A DNA stretch of 41,523 nt, from assembly GCA_045531285.1 (NCBI GenBank), contig JAZSDT010000036.1, forward strand, positions 1-41,523. Reading direction: 5' to 3'. Source of the DNA: RGIG6353 sp045531285. GTDB lineage: Bacteria; Bacillota; Clostridia; Oscillospirales; SIG627. The notes under the pieces are model-generated. The model saw only the letters and a list, made by a program, of their open reading frames with translations, searched no databases and was not told the DNA's origin. The position numbers and the translations under genes were made by a program. The number at the start of each line of letters is the position of its first letter. The first letter of the stretch is position 1. This document shows, piece after piece, positions 1 to 7,961 of this stretch.

Positions 1-268
1 TCGCCGTTTTTTGCGAGAGAATGCTTTTTAGCAAAAAGCACTCCCTCGCGCTCCCTCGAAAAGCAATTTTAAGGTCTTATTAACATTTTAACCTCGACGT
101 TGTGCTTTGTTTGGATATTGTTAGCATAAGGATAGGCGAGCTTTGCCTGCGGTCGCTGACCGCTTTTTTATATGCTAAGAAATTGCATTAAATCAACCTC
201 GCCGTTTCGCTTTTTTGAACATATTCAAAGGTTTGGATAGGCGAGCTTTGCCTGCGGTCGCTGACCGC
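1..268 (+). repeat. Mosaic repeat array, left end cut by window (one A unit, two B units)
   Basis: This gene-free stretch consists of three repeat units. The A unit (about 1-92) contains the near-palindrome TGCTTTTT-AGC-AAAAAGCA inside GCGAG...CTCGC flanks. The two B units (about 93-197 and 198-268) carry GATAGGCGAGCTTTGCC followed by the hairpin GCGGTC-GCT-GACCGC (149-163 and 254-268). Units join at a shared CCTCG(C/A)CGTT boundary. The last hairpin base is 268 and the stop codon of the rubrerythrin gene (minus strand) starts at 269, so the repeat directly abuts the gene. The array probably continues to the left of the window. No real coding sequence is seen here. Confidence 0.9.
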
Positions 269-802
269 TTAGTAGTTTTCTTTTCTTACTTCAAAATAGC
301 TTCTGGGATGCTTACATACAGGGCATACCTCCGGAGCTTTTTTGCCGATAATGAGGTGACCGCAGTTACGGCACTCCCAAATAGTTTCCTCTGCCTTTTC
401 AAATACCTTCTGCATTTCAATATTTGAAAGGAGCTTGCGATAGCGCTCCTCGTGAGTCTTCTCTATTGCACCCACCATTCTGAACTGTGCGGCAAGCTCT
501 ACAAAGCCTTCCTCTTCGGCATCCTTTGCGAACTGGTCATACATTTCAGTCCATTCATAATTCTCGCCTGCGGCTGCATCAGCAAGGTTTGACGCAGTAT
601 CGCCAAGGCAAGAAAGAGCCTTGAACCAAAGCTTTGCGTGTTCCTTTTCATTGTTTGCGGTCATCTCGAAGATAGCGGCTATCTGCTCATAGCCCTCCTT
701 CTTTGCTACTGATGCAAAATAGGTGTATTTGTTTCTTGCCTGTGACTCGCCCGCAAAGGCGTCTCTGAGATTCTGCTCTGTCTTTGTTCCTTTAAGTTCC
801 AT
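269..802 (-). CDS. rbr: Rubrerythrin
   Basis: Non-haem iron peroxidase that detoxifies hydrogen peroxide in the cytoplasm of anaerobes, with electrons normally supplied through rubredoxin or an NADH reductase. The 177-residue protein has the usual two-domain layout. The N-terminal ferritin-like four-helix bundle carries di-iron ligand motifs (E19 in FAGES, E52xxH55, E114xxH117). The C-terminal rubredoxin-like domain carries a Cys4 iron site (C144, C147, C160, C163). A good ribosome site (AAAGGAGA) precedes the ATG. It lies 15 bp downstream of the DUF975 gene in the same direction and is probably co-transcribed with thrS. Its stop codon directly touches the hairpin of a B-type repeat. Confidence 0.96.
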   Translation of the reverse strand: MELKGTKTEQNLRDAFAGESQARNKYTYFASVAKKEGYEQIAAIFEMTANNEKEHAKLWFKALSCLGDTASNLADAAAGENYEWTEMYDQFAKDAEEEGFVELAAQFRMVGAIEKTHEERYRKLLSNIEMQKVFEKAEETIWECRNCGHLIIGKKAPEVCPVCKHPRSYFEVRKENY

Positions 803-817
803 AATAATTCTCCTTTT

Positions 818-1390
818 TTATATTATTGATGAAAGATCTTCAAAGTAGTTAAGCCTTGTTGTCTCGTGGTATGACAATACCCAAAGCGTTCCTATGCCAA
901 GCACGATAGAACCTACAATATACCAACCAATGAAGGAAAGGTCAAGAATGAAAAGCTCCATTTTGTGACCGTTGGTAAGCTTTTGGCTCTCGTCAAGACA
1001 CTTTCTCCAGTCCCACTCGGGATGTTCGTCCTTGAGGTAAAAAGCCATTGAGTAAGCATATGCCTTTACAATGCCGGGTATTACAAAAAGAAGTGACCAG
1101 AGTGCTACGAATATGGAATAGAGCAACCCCAGAACAATAGTACCGCCGATATCCTTTTTGATTCCCGAAAGTGCGTCCTCCAATCTTGCGTTACCGTTGC
1201 GTACTATACCCTTGAAAAAGGCAACCGATGCAACCGATATCACACCTACAAGGACAAGTGCTACAGGTCCTGTAAGGCTCGAAATTGCAGACACTATAAG
1301 CATTACCACAACACCAAGCAACCAGTTATTTGAAAAAATACTTCCACCAAGCTGTGTTTTGGCTTTTGACTTTAATAACGTTCTGTCCAT
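818..1390 (-). CDS. DUF975 family integral membrane protein
   Basis: Membrane protein of unknown function, 190 residues, with several hydrophobic segments (about 22-62, 82-112 and 146-172). The segment DESQKLTNGHK in the second half matches the conserved (S)xxLMxGHK-type motif of the DUF975 family, which is frequent in Clostridia. The ATG is preceded by a strong AAAGGAG site. It is 22 bp downstream of thrS and 15 bp upstream of rubrerythrin, so probably part of one transcript. I infer nothing more specific about its role. Confidence 0.85.
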   Translation of the reverse strand: MDRTLLKSKAKTQLGGSIFSNNWLLGVVVMLIVSAISSLTGPVALVLVGVISVASVAFFKGIVRNGNARLEDALSGIKKDIGGTIVLGLLYSIFVALWSLLFVIPGIVKAYAYSMAFYLKDEHPEWDWRKCLDESQKLTNGHKMELFILDLSFIGWYIVGSIVLGIGTLWVLSYHETTRLNYFEDLSSII

Positions 1391-1412
1391 ATTATGCTCC
1401 TTTTTTTAAAAT

Positions 1413-3212
1413 TTATCTGGCTTTTGTTTTGATTTCTTCAACGATCATCTTCACAAACTCTTCAGCGGTCATTGTTGTCATTTCCATAGAACCGCGACGG
1501 CGTACGGATACTGTTCCCTCTTCTGTTTCCTTATCGCCTACAACAAGCATATAGGGTATCTTTGCAAGCTGTGCTTCTCTTATCTTGTAGCCTGTCTTTT
1601 CAGCCCTCTTGTCGCTTTCAGCCTTAACGCCTGCGGCACTGAGCATATCAACAAGCTTGTCTGTGTATTCGTTGTTTCTGTCGGTGATGGGAAGAACTCT
1701 TACCTGTGTGGGTGAAAGCCATGTGGGAAGCGCACCTGCATACTTCTCGATAAGAAGGGCAAGGGTTCTCTCGTAACAGCCAAGAGAAGTACGGTGAATG
1801 ATATAAGGTGTCTTCATTGAGTTGTCGGAATCAACGTATTCCATACCGAACTTCTTTGCAAGAAGCATATCTATCTGGATAGTTACGATGGTATCCTCCT
1901 TACCGAATACGTTCTTGCACTGGATGTCAAGCTTAGGACCGTAGAAAGCCGCCTCGTCAATACCGATAACGTAGTTTTCACGTCCGAGAAGCTTATCAAG
2001 AAGGTCTCCCATAATGCTCTGAGCCTCATCCCACTGCTCTGCAGTACCCTCGTACTTGTCGGTACGGTTGGGATCCCACTGTGAGAATCTGAAGGTACAG
2101 TCCTCCCAAAGACCTACAGTTGAAAGCACGTGCTTTGCAAGTGACAGACACTGCTCAAATTCCTCTGCAAGCTGTTCGGGACGAAGTACAATGTGTCCCT
2201 CCGAAATAGTGAACTGACGTACTCTGATAAGACCGTGCATCTCACCCGAATCTTCGTTACGGAAGAGTGTCGAGGTCTCGCCCAATCTCATGGGAAGGTC
2301 ACGGTACGAACGCTTCTTGTTGAGGAATACCTGGTACTGGAAGGGACATGTCATGGGTCGGAGTGCAAAGCATTCCTTTGTTTCGTCATCCGGGTCGCCC
2401 ATTACGAACATACCGTCAAGGTAGTGGTCCCAGTGTCCCGAAATTTTATAAAGCTCTCTCTTTGCCATAAGAGGTGTCTTTGTAAGAAGGTAGCCTCTCT
2501 TTTCCTCCTCGTCCTCTATCCAGCGCTGAAGCTTCTGGATAACTCTTGAACCCTTGGGAAGAAGAATGGGAAGCCCCTGACCGATAGACTCTACTGTTGT
2601 AAAGAACTCAAGCTCACGTCCAAGCTTGTTGTGGTCGCGCTTTCTTGCCTCTTCAAGCTGTGTAAGGTGCTCTTCAAGCTCGGGCTTTGAAGCAAACGCC
2701 GTACCGTAGATACGTGTGAGCATCTTGTTCTTTTCGTTTCCTCTCCAGTACGCACCTGTAGCCGACATAAGCTTAAACGCCTTGACAGCCGAGGTATACG
2801 TCACGTGAGGGCCTGCGCAAAGGTCAACGTAGTCGCCCTGCTTGAAGAACGAAAGCTCGGCATCTTCGGGAAGATCGTTGATAAGCTCAATCTTGTAGGG
2901 CTCGTCAGCCATAAGCTTCAAAGCTTCGTCTCTGGGGAGTGTGAAGCGTTCAAGCTTGAGATTTTCCTTGGTTATTTTCTTCATTTCGGCTTCCAGCTTT
3001 TCAAGGTCCTCGTCGTTGAAGCCTCCTTCAATGTCGAAGTCATAGTAAAAACCGTCCTTGATAGAAGGACCGATGGCAAGCTTTGCCTGTGGGTAAAGGC
3101 GCTTTACTGCCTGCGCGAGAACGTGTGATGCTGTGTGACGAAGAGCGTCACGACCTATCTGGTCCTCAAAAGTATACTCTTCCACAGAGCCGTTTTGCAT
3201 AATTACTTTCAT
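1413..3212 (-). CDS. thrS: Threonyl-tRNA synthetase lacking a complete TGS domain
   Basis: Charges tRNA-Thr with threonine in the cytoplasm. The 599 residues include the N2 editing domain with its HxxxH metal motif (H26 and H30), the class II catalytic core (FxRNEDSGEMHGLIRVRQF region) and the C-terminal anticodon-binding domain (about 500-590). The family is normally about 635-640 residues with an N-terminal TGS domain. Here only the first strand-like segment (KVIMQNGSVEEY) precedes the editing domain, so most of TGS is missing. The catalytic zinc-cysteine segment reads MTCPFQ where most ThrS have MNCPGH, which suggests a divergent ThrS clade. The start is supported by AAAGGAG. Expression is controlled by the T-box leader just upstream. 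Confidence 0.97.
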   Translation of the reverse strand: MKVIMQNGSVEEYTFEDQIGRDALRHTASHVLAQAVKRLYPQAKLAIGPSIKDGFYYDFDIEGGFNDEDLEKLEAEMKKITKENLKLERFTLPRDEALKLMADEPYKIELINDLPEDAELSFFKQGDYVDLCAGPHVTYTSAVKAFKLMSATGAYWRGNEKNKMLTRIYGTAFASKPELEEHLTQLEEARKRDHNKLGRELEFFTTVESIGQGLPILLPKGSRVIQKLQRWIEDEEEKRGYLLTKTPLMAKRELYKISGHWDHYLDGMFVMGDPDDETKECFALRPMTCPFQYQVFLNKKRSYRDLPMRLGETSTLFRNEDSGEMHGLIRVRQFTISEGHIVLRPEQLAEEFEQCLSLAKHVLSTVGLWEDCTFRFSQWDPNRTDKYEGTAEQWDEAQSIMGDLLDKLLGRENYVIGIDEAAFYGPKLDIQCKNVFGKEDTIVTIQIDMLLAKKFGMEYVDSDNSMKTPYIIHRTSLGCYERTLALLIEKYAGALPTWLSPTQVRVLPITDRNNEYTDKLVDMLSAAGVKAESDKRAEKTGYKIREAQLAKIPYMLVVGDKETEEGTVSVRRRGSMEMTTMTAEEFVKMIVEEIKTKAR

Positions 3213-3240
3213 AGTTTATATCTCCTTTTAAAAAATTCAA

Positions 3241-3450
3241 AAAATAAAACCCCTGCCCGAATGGGCAAGGGTGCATTTTACACGGTTCCACCTTGTGTTT
3301 AACTCTTATCTGCTTAACGCGCAGTCACGTTCTGCTCATCGCAGACAGCTTGCGGAGTGGTCTTCGTTCTGCTACTTCACAAGGAGCTTTCAGCTTTTAC
3401 CCCTCTCTCTGAGTGCCATCACAGAATTACTCTTTCCGCTCAATGCTTTT
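3241..3450 (-). promoter_or_regulatory. T-box riboswitch leader of thrS
   Basis: The minus-strand leader contains the canonical T-box core (AGGTGGAACCGTG, 3281-3293). It is followed by an intrinsic terminator, CCCTTGCCC-ATTC-GGGCAGGGG plus a T-run (about 3240-3271). Near the 5' end, GCGGA (about 3438) can pair with TCCGC (about 3352) to close Stem I. The Stem I interior shows AGTA on the 5' side and GAA before the candidate specifier ACC (3359-3361), a threonine codon that fits the gene. T-boxes sense uncharged tRNA, which stabilises the antiterminator. The specifier assignment is by eye. Confidence 0.93.
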
Positions 3451-3455
3451 TAGAT

Positions 3456-3484
3456 ATTATAATACTAAAACAAGTGTTTGTCAA
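3456..3484 (-). promoter_or_regulatory. Consensus sigma-A promoter of thrS leader
   Basis: Reading the minus strand, TTGACA (3479-3484) and TATAAT (3456-3461) are separated by 17 bp, a perfect consensus promoter. Transcription would start near 3450, just ahead of the T-box Stem I. Confidence 0.92.
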
Positions 3485-3563
3485 GAATTAATTTTTGGAA
3501 CAAAAGCTTATAAGAAAACTAATACAAAAAAACGGCAAGCTTGGTTTAGTACAAAACAAAAGC

Positions 3564-3590
3564 GATACTTCACTTAGTATATGAAGTATC
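3564..3590 (-). terminator. Probable terminator after the XRE gene
   Basis: The inverted repeat GATACTTCA (3564-3572) / TGAAGTATC (3582-3590) lies 2 bp after the stop codon of the XRE-type regulator. On the minus strand it is followed by a T-rich tract (GCTTTTGTTTTG). Confidence 0.65.
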
Positions 3591-3592
3591 AC

Positions 3593-3820
3593 TCAGTCTT
3601 TGAATTCAAACAGTTTTTTCAAAGGTATATTTAATGCTTCTGCAATATCGATCAACGTATCAAGTGTACATGAACACGCCGCGGTTTCTATTTTCTGCAT
3701 ATAAGTTCTGCTTATATCACATTTTTCGGCAAGCTGCAGCTGTGTCATACCCCGCTCTTTGCGGTAATGCAAAATATTCAACCCAATCGCCAACCAAATG
3801 TCAAAATTCTTGCCTTTCAT
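3593..3820 (-). CDS. Small XRE-family DNA-binding regulator
   Basis: A single helix-turn-helix protein of about 75 residues (Cro/C1 type). The recognition region reads MTQLQLAEKCDISRTYMQKI, and LDTLIDIAEALNIPLKKLF forms the closing helices typical of the family. ATG at 3820 is preferred over an in-frame TTG at 3823 because GAGGTG lies about 7 bases upstream of the ATG. There is no sensor domain. It is divergent from the SLOG-like gene, so it may regulate that gene, but no operator was identified. Confidence 0.85.
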   Translation of the reverse strand: MKGKNFDIWLAIGLNILHYRKERGMTQLQLAEKCDISRTYMQKIETAACSCTLDTLIDIAEALNIPLKKLFEFKD

Positions 3821-3904
3821 CAAATTTCACCTCGTTTATATTATTATATCCAGTATAATCCATAATATCGACAAACAATATTTTCTCAAATGCAAATAAA
3901 TAGA

Positions 3905-3933
3905 TTGCATTTCTGATTTAAAAGTGATATAAT
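3905..3933 (+). promoter_or_regulatory. Promoter of the SLOG-like gene
   Basis: TTGCAT (3905-3910) and TATAAT (3928-3933) with a 17-bp spacer, 81 bp upstream of the TTG start codon. Confidence 0.75.
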
Positions 3934-4014
3934 GCAATCATATTATACGCATTTGCTATGTTTTTGTTACCATACATTTACACTCTTGCATCAATATAAA
4001 TAGGTGGTGATTTA

Positions 4015-4482
4015 TTGAAAATAATTTGTAGTTTTGCAGGTCATTCGGAGCTTTTCGACACAGGAGAAATATACAAACAGCTTATTCATGTAATTGAAGA
4101 TTTAATAACAACTGTGGGTGTAAGTGAATTTTGGGTAGGCAACTACGGTGATTTTGACAAGCTTTCCGCCAAAGCAGTACAGGAAACAAAAGTAAAATAT
4201 CCAAACGTAAAACTAAATTTGATAATCCCCTATTTAACAGCCCAAATCAATGAACACAGAGAACAGTACTATAAAAATTATGACAATATTCTAATAGCTG
4301 ATATCCCCGAAAAAACTCCAAAAAAAGCTCAAATAATCAAATGTAATCATTACATGGTTGAACACTCTCAAGCTCTTGTTTGCTATGTAAAATACTCTTG
4401 GGGCGGTGCTGTAAAGACACTCAAATATGCTCAAAGCAGAAAAAACATTAAAATTATAAATTTAGCGGAAACAATCGGCTAG
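4015..4482 (+). CDS. SLOG-family (YpsA/DUF1273-like) protein
   Basis: A 155-residue cytoplasmic protein resembling short YpsA-like members of the SLOG superfamily, Rossmann-like proteins thought to bind nucleotide-derived ligands. Supporting segments are the N-terminal GHSE (GHRE in many relatives), the glycine-rich FWVGNYGDFD loop, a central VKLNLIIPYL strand and the C-terminal YSWGGAVKTLKYA motif. The start is a TTG preceded by AGGTGGTGA at good spacing. Base composition is more AT-rich than in neighbouring operons, which may reflect transfer. The stop codon lies inside the palindrome CGGCT-AGCCG, which resembles the repeat hairpin found after other genes here. Biological role unknown. Confidence 0.75.
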   Translation: MKIICSFAGHSELFDTGEIYKQLIHVIEDLITTVGVSEFWVGNYGDFDKLSAKAVQETKVKYPNVKLNLIIPYLTAQINEHREQYYKNYDNILIADIPEKTPKKAQIIKCNHYMVEHSQALVCYVKYSWGGAVKTLKYAQSRKNIKIINLAETIG

Positions 4483-4530
4483 CCGCCATTGTCAAATCTA
4501 TAAAAGTAAAACGGCAAGGTTGGTTTATTT
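4476..4530 (-). repeat. Degenerate B-type repeat remnant after the SLOG gene
   Basis: CGGCT/AGCCG (4476-4485) spans the stop codon, and AAACGGCAAGGTTGGTTTA about 25 bases later resembles the B-unit end (AACGGCGAGGTTGATTTA). The middle of the unit is not recognisable, so this is a tentative remnant. A similar tail (AAACGGCAAGCTTGGTTTA) occurs near 3530-3548. Confidence 0.45.
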
Positions 4531-4575
4531 TAATCTCCTATAATGTAAAAAATGGCGAATTAGTTTATATCACTC

Positions 4576-4604
4576 TTGACAAATGAACTATAGCGTTGTA
4601 TAAT
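4576..4604 (+). promoter_or_regulatory. Consensus promoter of the citrate synthase-aconitase-IDH operon
   Basis: TTGACA (4576-4581) and TATAAT (4599-4604) with a 17-bp spacer. The -10 box lies inside the left arm of an inverted repeat (next entry), which suggests repressor control of an otherwise strong promoter. Confidence 0.92.
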
Positions 4605-4627
4605 TGTATACAATCATACAATTATAC
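4598..4627 (+). promoter_or_regulatory. Candidate operator over the -10 box
   Basis: Two 12-bp arms, GTATAATTGTAT (4598-4609) and ATACAATTATAC (4616-4627), are perfect inverted repeats around a 6-bp spacer. Within them ATTGTATACAAT (4603-4614) is itself a perfect palindrome. Its TTGT-N2-ACAA form resembles GntR-type operators. Its position over the -10 box and start site would allow repression. The regulator is not identified. Confidence 0.6.
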
Positions 4628-4643
4628 AGAGGATGTGATACGA

Positions 4644-6008
4644 ATGATTAAAATTTCACCCAAAACAAACCTACTTGAGCAGAGCATATACAGGTATTCT
4701 CTGCAGGACGTTACCGAACCTAATCTCTACCGTGAAATATACACCTATAAGGATGTTCCCATGATAGCCTTCAACCACCGTCGAGTGCCTATGGGAATGC
4801 CTCAGGAAATTTGGATTACCGACACCTCATTCCGTGACGGAATGCAGTCTCAAGCTCCCTACAAGCCTGAGCAGATAGTAGAACTTTACAAGCTTCTGTC
4901 ACGTCTGGGAGGTCCTAAGGGCATTATCCGTCAGACAGAATTTTTCGTATACAGCGAAAACGACAGAAAAGCACTTGAAAGCTGTCAGAATCTTGGACTT
5001 GAATTTCCCGAGATAACCACCTGGATAAGAGCAAGTCTCAACGACTTCAAGCTTATACGTGATATGGGTATCAAGGAAACGGGCGTGCTTGTATCTTGCT
5101 CCGACTACCACATATTCAAGAAGCTTGGTATGACAAGAGGCCAGGCACTTGAACACTACAAAAAGACTATCAGTGCCGCATTGGAGCTTGGAATACGTCC
5201 CAGATGTCATTTCGAGGACATTACCAGAGCTGACTTTTACGGCTTTGTGCTTCCTTTTGTAAACGAGCTTCAAAAGATGTCAATGGAATCGGGAATCCCC
5301 ATCAAGATACGTGCTTGTGACACTATGGGATACGGTGTTCCCTTCTCCGAGGTTGCTCTTCCCCGAAGCGTACCGGGTATCATTTACGGTCTCCAGCATT
5401 ATGCGGACGTGCCCAGCGAAATGATTGAGTGGCACGGACACAACGACTTCTACAAGGGCGTTGCAAACGCTTCTTGCGCTTGGCTCTACGGCGCGGCATC
5501 CGTAAACTGTTCAATGCTGGGTATCGGTGAAAGAACGGGTAACGTACCTCTTGAAGCCATGGTTATGGAATACGCATCTCTCAGAGGAACCTTTGACGGA
5601 ATGGACCCCACGGCAATTACTGATATTGCCAACTACTTCAAGAACGAGATAGGCTACAACATCGAGCCTATGACTCCCTTTGTTGGCGAAAACTTCAACT
5701 GCACAAGAGCGGGTATTCATGCCGACGGTCTCATCAAGGATGAAGAGATATACAACATTTTTGACACAGCTACGATTCTCAACAAGCCTGCACAGGTAAT
5801 CGTAAGCTCCACCTCTGGTCTTGCGGGTATCGCTTACTGGATAAACGCTCATTACAACCTCAAGGGCGATGACACCGTTACAAAGAAGGATGACATTGTA
5901 ATCTGGATAAAAGCCCGTGTTGATGCAGAGTATGCCGACGGCAGACAGACTGCCATGAGTACCGAGGAGCTTGAAGAGCTTGTTATGGAATACAGAAAGG
6001 AAAACTGA
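4644..6008 (+). CDS. Re-citrate synthase-like enzyme (homocitrate/isopropylmalate synthase superfamily)
   Basis: A 454-residue DRE-TIM metallolyase-superfamily synthase. The (beta/alpha)8 barrel begins with the catalytic DTSFRDG motif (D60, R64, D65) and ends with the metal-binding HGHND motif (264-268). It has no obvious LeuA-type C-terminal regulatory domain. These sequences are usually annotated as isopropylmalate or homocitrate synthase, but the Clostridium kluyveri-type Re-citrate synthase belongs to this group. Position directly before aconitase and isocitrate dehydrogenase argues that it condenses oxaloacetate with acetyl-CoA to give citrate for 2-oxoglutarate and glutamate synthesis. 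ATG at 4644 is preferred (GAGG upstream); an in-frame ATG at 4596 lies within the promoter. The family is clear; citrate specificity is inference from context. Confidence 0.85.
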   Translation: MIKISPKTNLLEQSIYRYSLQDVTEPNLYREIYTYKDVPMIAFNHRRVPMGMPQEIWITDTSFRDGMQSQAPYKPEQIVELYKLLSRLGGPKGIIRQTEFFVYSENDRKALESCQNLGLEFPEITTWIRASLNDFKLIRDMGIKETGVLVSCSDYHIFKKLGMTRGQALEHYKKTISAALELGIRPRCHFEDITRADFYGFVLPFVNELQKMSMESGIPIKIRACDTMGYGVPFSEVALPRSVPGIIYGLQHYADVPSEMIEWHGHNDFYKGVANASCAWLYGAASVNCSMLGIGERTGNVPLEAMVMEYASLRGTFDGMDPTAITDIANYFKNEIGYNIEPMTPFVGENFNCTRAGIHADGLIKDEEIYNIFDTATILNKPAQVIVSSTSGLAGIAYWINAHYNLKGDDTVTKKDDIVIWIKARVDAEYADGRQTAMSTEELEELVMEYRKEN

Positions 6009-6009
6009 T

Positions 6010-7935
6010 ATGGGACTTACAATTGCACAAAAGATAATAAAAGCGCATCTGGTTGAGGGTGATATGACTCCCGGCTCGGAAATAGCACTGAGAATAGACC
6101 AGACACTGACACAGGACGCAACAGGTACAATGGCGTACCTTGAATTTGAATCAATAGGCATAAAGAGAGTCAGAACAGAGCTTTCGGTTGCATATATCGA
6201 CCACAACACACTGCAGTCGGGCTTCGAGAATGCCGACGACCACAGATACATACAGTCCGTAGCAAAGAAATACGGCATACGCTTCTCACGTCCGGGCAAC
6301 GGTATCTGCCATCAGGTACATCTGGAACGCTTCGGCAAGCCCGGTAAGACTCTTATCGGCTCCGACAGCCACACTCCCACAGGCGGCGGTATCGGTATGC
6401 TTGCCATGGGTGCCGGCGGTATGGACGTTGCCGTTGCAATGGGCGGCGGTGCATACTATATCACAATGCCCAAAATGATAAAGGTAAACCTTACCGGTAA
6501 ACTTCGCCCCTGGGTAAGTGCCAAGGACGTAAGCCTTGAAATTCTCCGTATACTGTCGGTTAAGGGCGGCGTTGGCTACGTAATTGAATGGGGCGGCGAG
6601 GGCGTTTCCACGCTGACCGTCCCCCAGCGTGCCACGATTACCAACATGGGCACAGAGCTTGGTGCTACCACTTCTATATTCCCCTCCGACGAGGTTACAA
6701 AGGCGTTTCTTGAAAGCCAGGGCAGAGGTGAGGACTACGTCCCGCTCTCATCCGACCCCGACGCTGTTTACGACAGAATAATCGATATTGATCTTTCCAC
6801 GCTTAAGCCTCTGCTTGCCTGCCCCCACTCACCCGACAACATCAAAACGGCTGAGGAGCTGTCAAGCATCAAGGTTGACCAGGTATGTATAGGCTCTTGT
6901 ACAAACTCTTCACTTGCGGATATGCTGAAAGTAGCCGCTATTCTCAAGGGAAAAACCATCGACCCGAGTGTCAGCCTTTCGGTTTCTCCCGGTTCAAAGC
7001 AGGTACTTACAATGCTTGCCGATTGCGGTGCGCTCAGCGATATTATCGCGTCGGGTGCCAGAGTCCTTGAATGTGCTTGCGGTCCTTGTATCGGTATGGG
7101 CTTTTCTCCCAACTCCGCAGGTGTGTCGCTGAGAACCTTCAACCGTAACTTTGAGGGCAGAAGCGGTACAAGAGACGGACAGGTATACTTGGTATCTCCC
7201 GAGGTTGCAGCGGCATCTGCACTCACCGGCTACATAACAGACCCCAGAACTCTGGGTGACTGCCCCGAGATAGTAATGCCCGACAAGTTCAAAATAAACG
7301 ACTCTGCGGTAATTATGCCTGCCGACGAAAAGGATGCCGACAGCATTGAAGTACTCCGCGGTCCCAACATCAAGCCATTCCCCGAGGCTGAGCCTCTTGC
7401 AAATACACTTACAGCACCTCTTACTCTCAAGGTCGGTGACAATATCACCACAGGCCACATTATGCCTGCAGGTGCCAAGATACTCCCCTACCGTTCCAAC
7501 ATTCCTTATCTTTCAAAGTTCTGCTTCGGTGTATGTGACGAGACCTTCCCCGAAAGAGCACTTGCATCGGGCAAATCGATAATTGTCGGCGGCTCTAACT
7601 ACGGTCAGGGCTCATCACGAGAGCATGCGGCACTCGTTCCCCTTTATCTCGGTGTCAAGGCGGTTGTCGCAAAGAGCTTTGCAAGAATCCATGCGGCTAA
7701 CCTTATCAATGCGGGAATTCTCCCCTTAACCTTCAAGAATGCCGACGACTACGACAGACTCACACAGGGCGACAGCCTTGAAATAGACGGTCTTTTTGAC
7801 GCTCTTAAATCGGGTAATGCCCTGCTTAAGAACGTGACGAAGAACGAAAGCTACGAGCTTTCATGCCAGTTCTCCGACCGTCAGCAGAAGATGCTTTTGG
7901 CAGGCGGACTTTTGAAATATACTAAGGGCGAATAA
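6010..7935 (+). CDS. acn: Aconitate hydratase
   Basis: Interconverts citrate and isocitrate using a [4Fe-4S] cluster. The 641 residues match the mitochondrial-like aconitase layout. Cluster cysteines are C297 (CIGSCTNSS) and C357/C360 (CACGPC). The swivel domain carries GGSNYGQGSSREH (about 527-539). SDSHTPTGGGIG (118-129) is the usual N-terminal active-site segment. The start at 6010, one base after the preceding stop codon, has AAAGGAA upstream; an upstream in-frame start at 5971 would overlap the synthase gene and is unlikely. Second gene of the operon. Confidence 0.95.
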   Translation: MGLTIAQKIIKAHLVEGDMTPGSEIALRIDQTLTQDATGTMAYLEFESIGIKRVRTELSVAYIDHNTLQSGFENADDHRYIQSVAKKYGIRFSRPGNGICHQVHLERFGKPGKTLIGSDSHTPTGGGIGMLAMGAGGMDVAVAMGGGAYYITMPKMIKVNLTGKLRPWVSAKDVSLEILRILSVKGGVGYVIEWGGEGVSTLTVPQRATITNMGTELGATTSIFPSDEVTKAFLESQGRGEDYVPLSSDPDAVYDRIIDIDLSTLKPLLACPHSPDNIKTAEELSSIKVDQVCIGSCTNSSLADMLKVAAILKGKTIDPSVSLSVSPGSKQVLTMLADCGALSDIIASGARVLECACGPCIGMGFSPNSAGVSLRTFNRNFEGRSGTRDGQVYLVSPEVAAASALTGYITDPRTLGDCPEIVMPDKFKINDSAVIMPADEKDADSIEVLRGPNIKPFPEAEPLANTLTAPLTLKVGDNITTGHIMPAGAKILPYRSNIPYLSKFCFGVCDETFPERALASGKSIIVGGSNYGQGSSREHAALVPLYLGVKAVVAKSFARIHAANLINAGILPLTFKNADDYDRLTQGDSLEIDGLFDALKSGNALLKNVTKNESYELSCQFSDRQQKMLLAGGLLKYTKGE

Positions 7936-7961
7936 CTCCCGAATATACGAAAGGATATACT

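Noticed and set aside
4596..4643. Upstream start of the citrate synthase-like gene
   Set aside because: The extra 16 codons cover the -10 region and the palindromic operator; the ATG at 4644 has a ribosome site and fits the family N-terminus.
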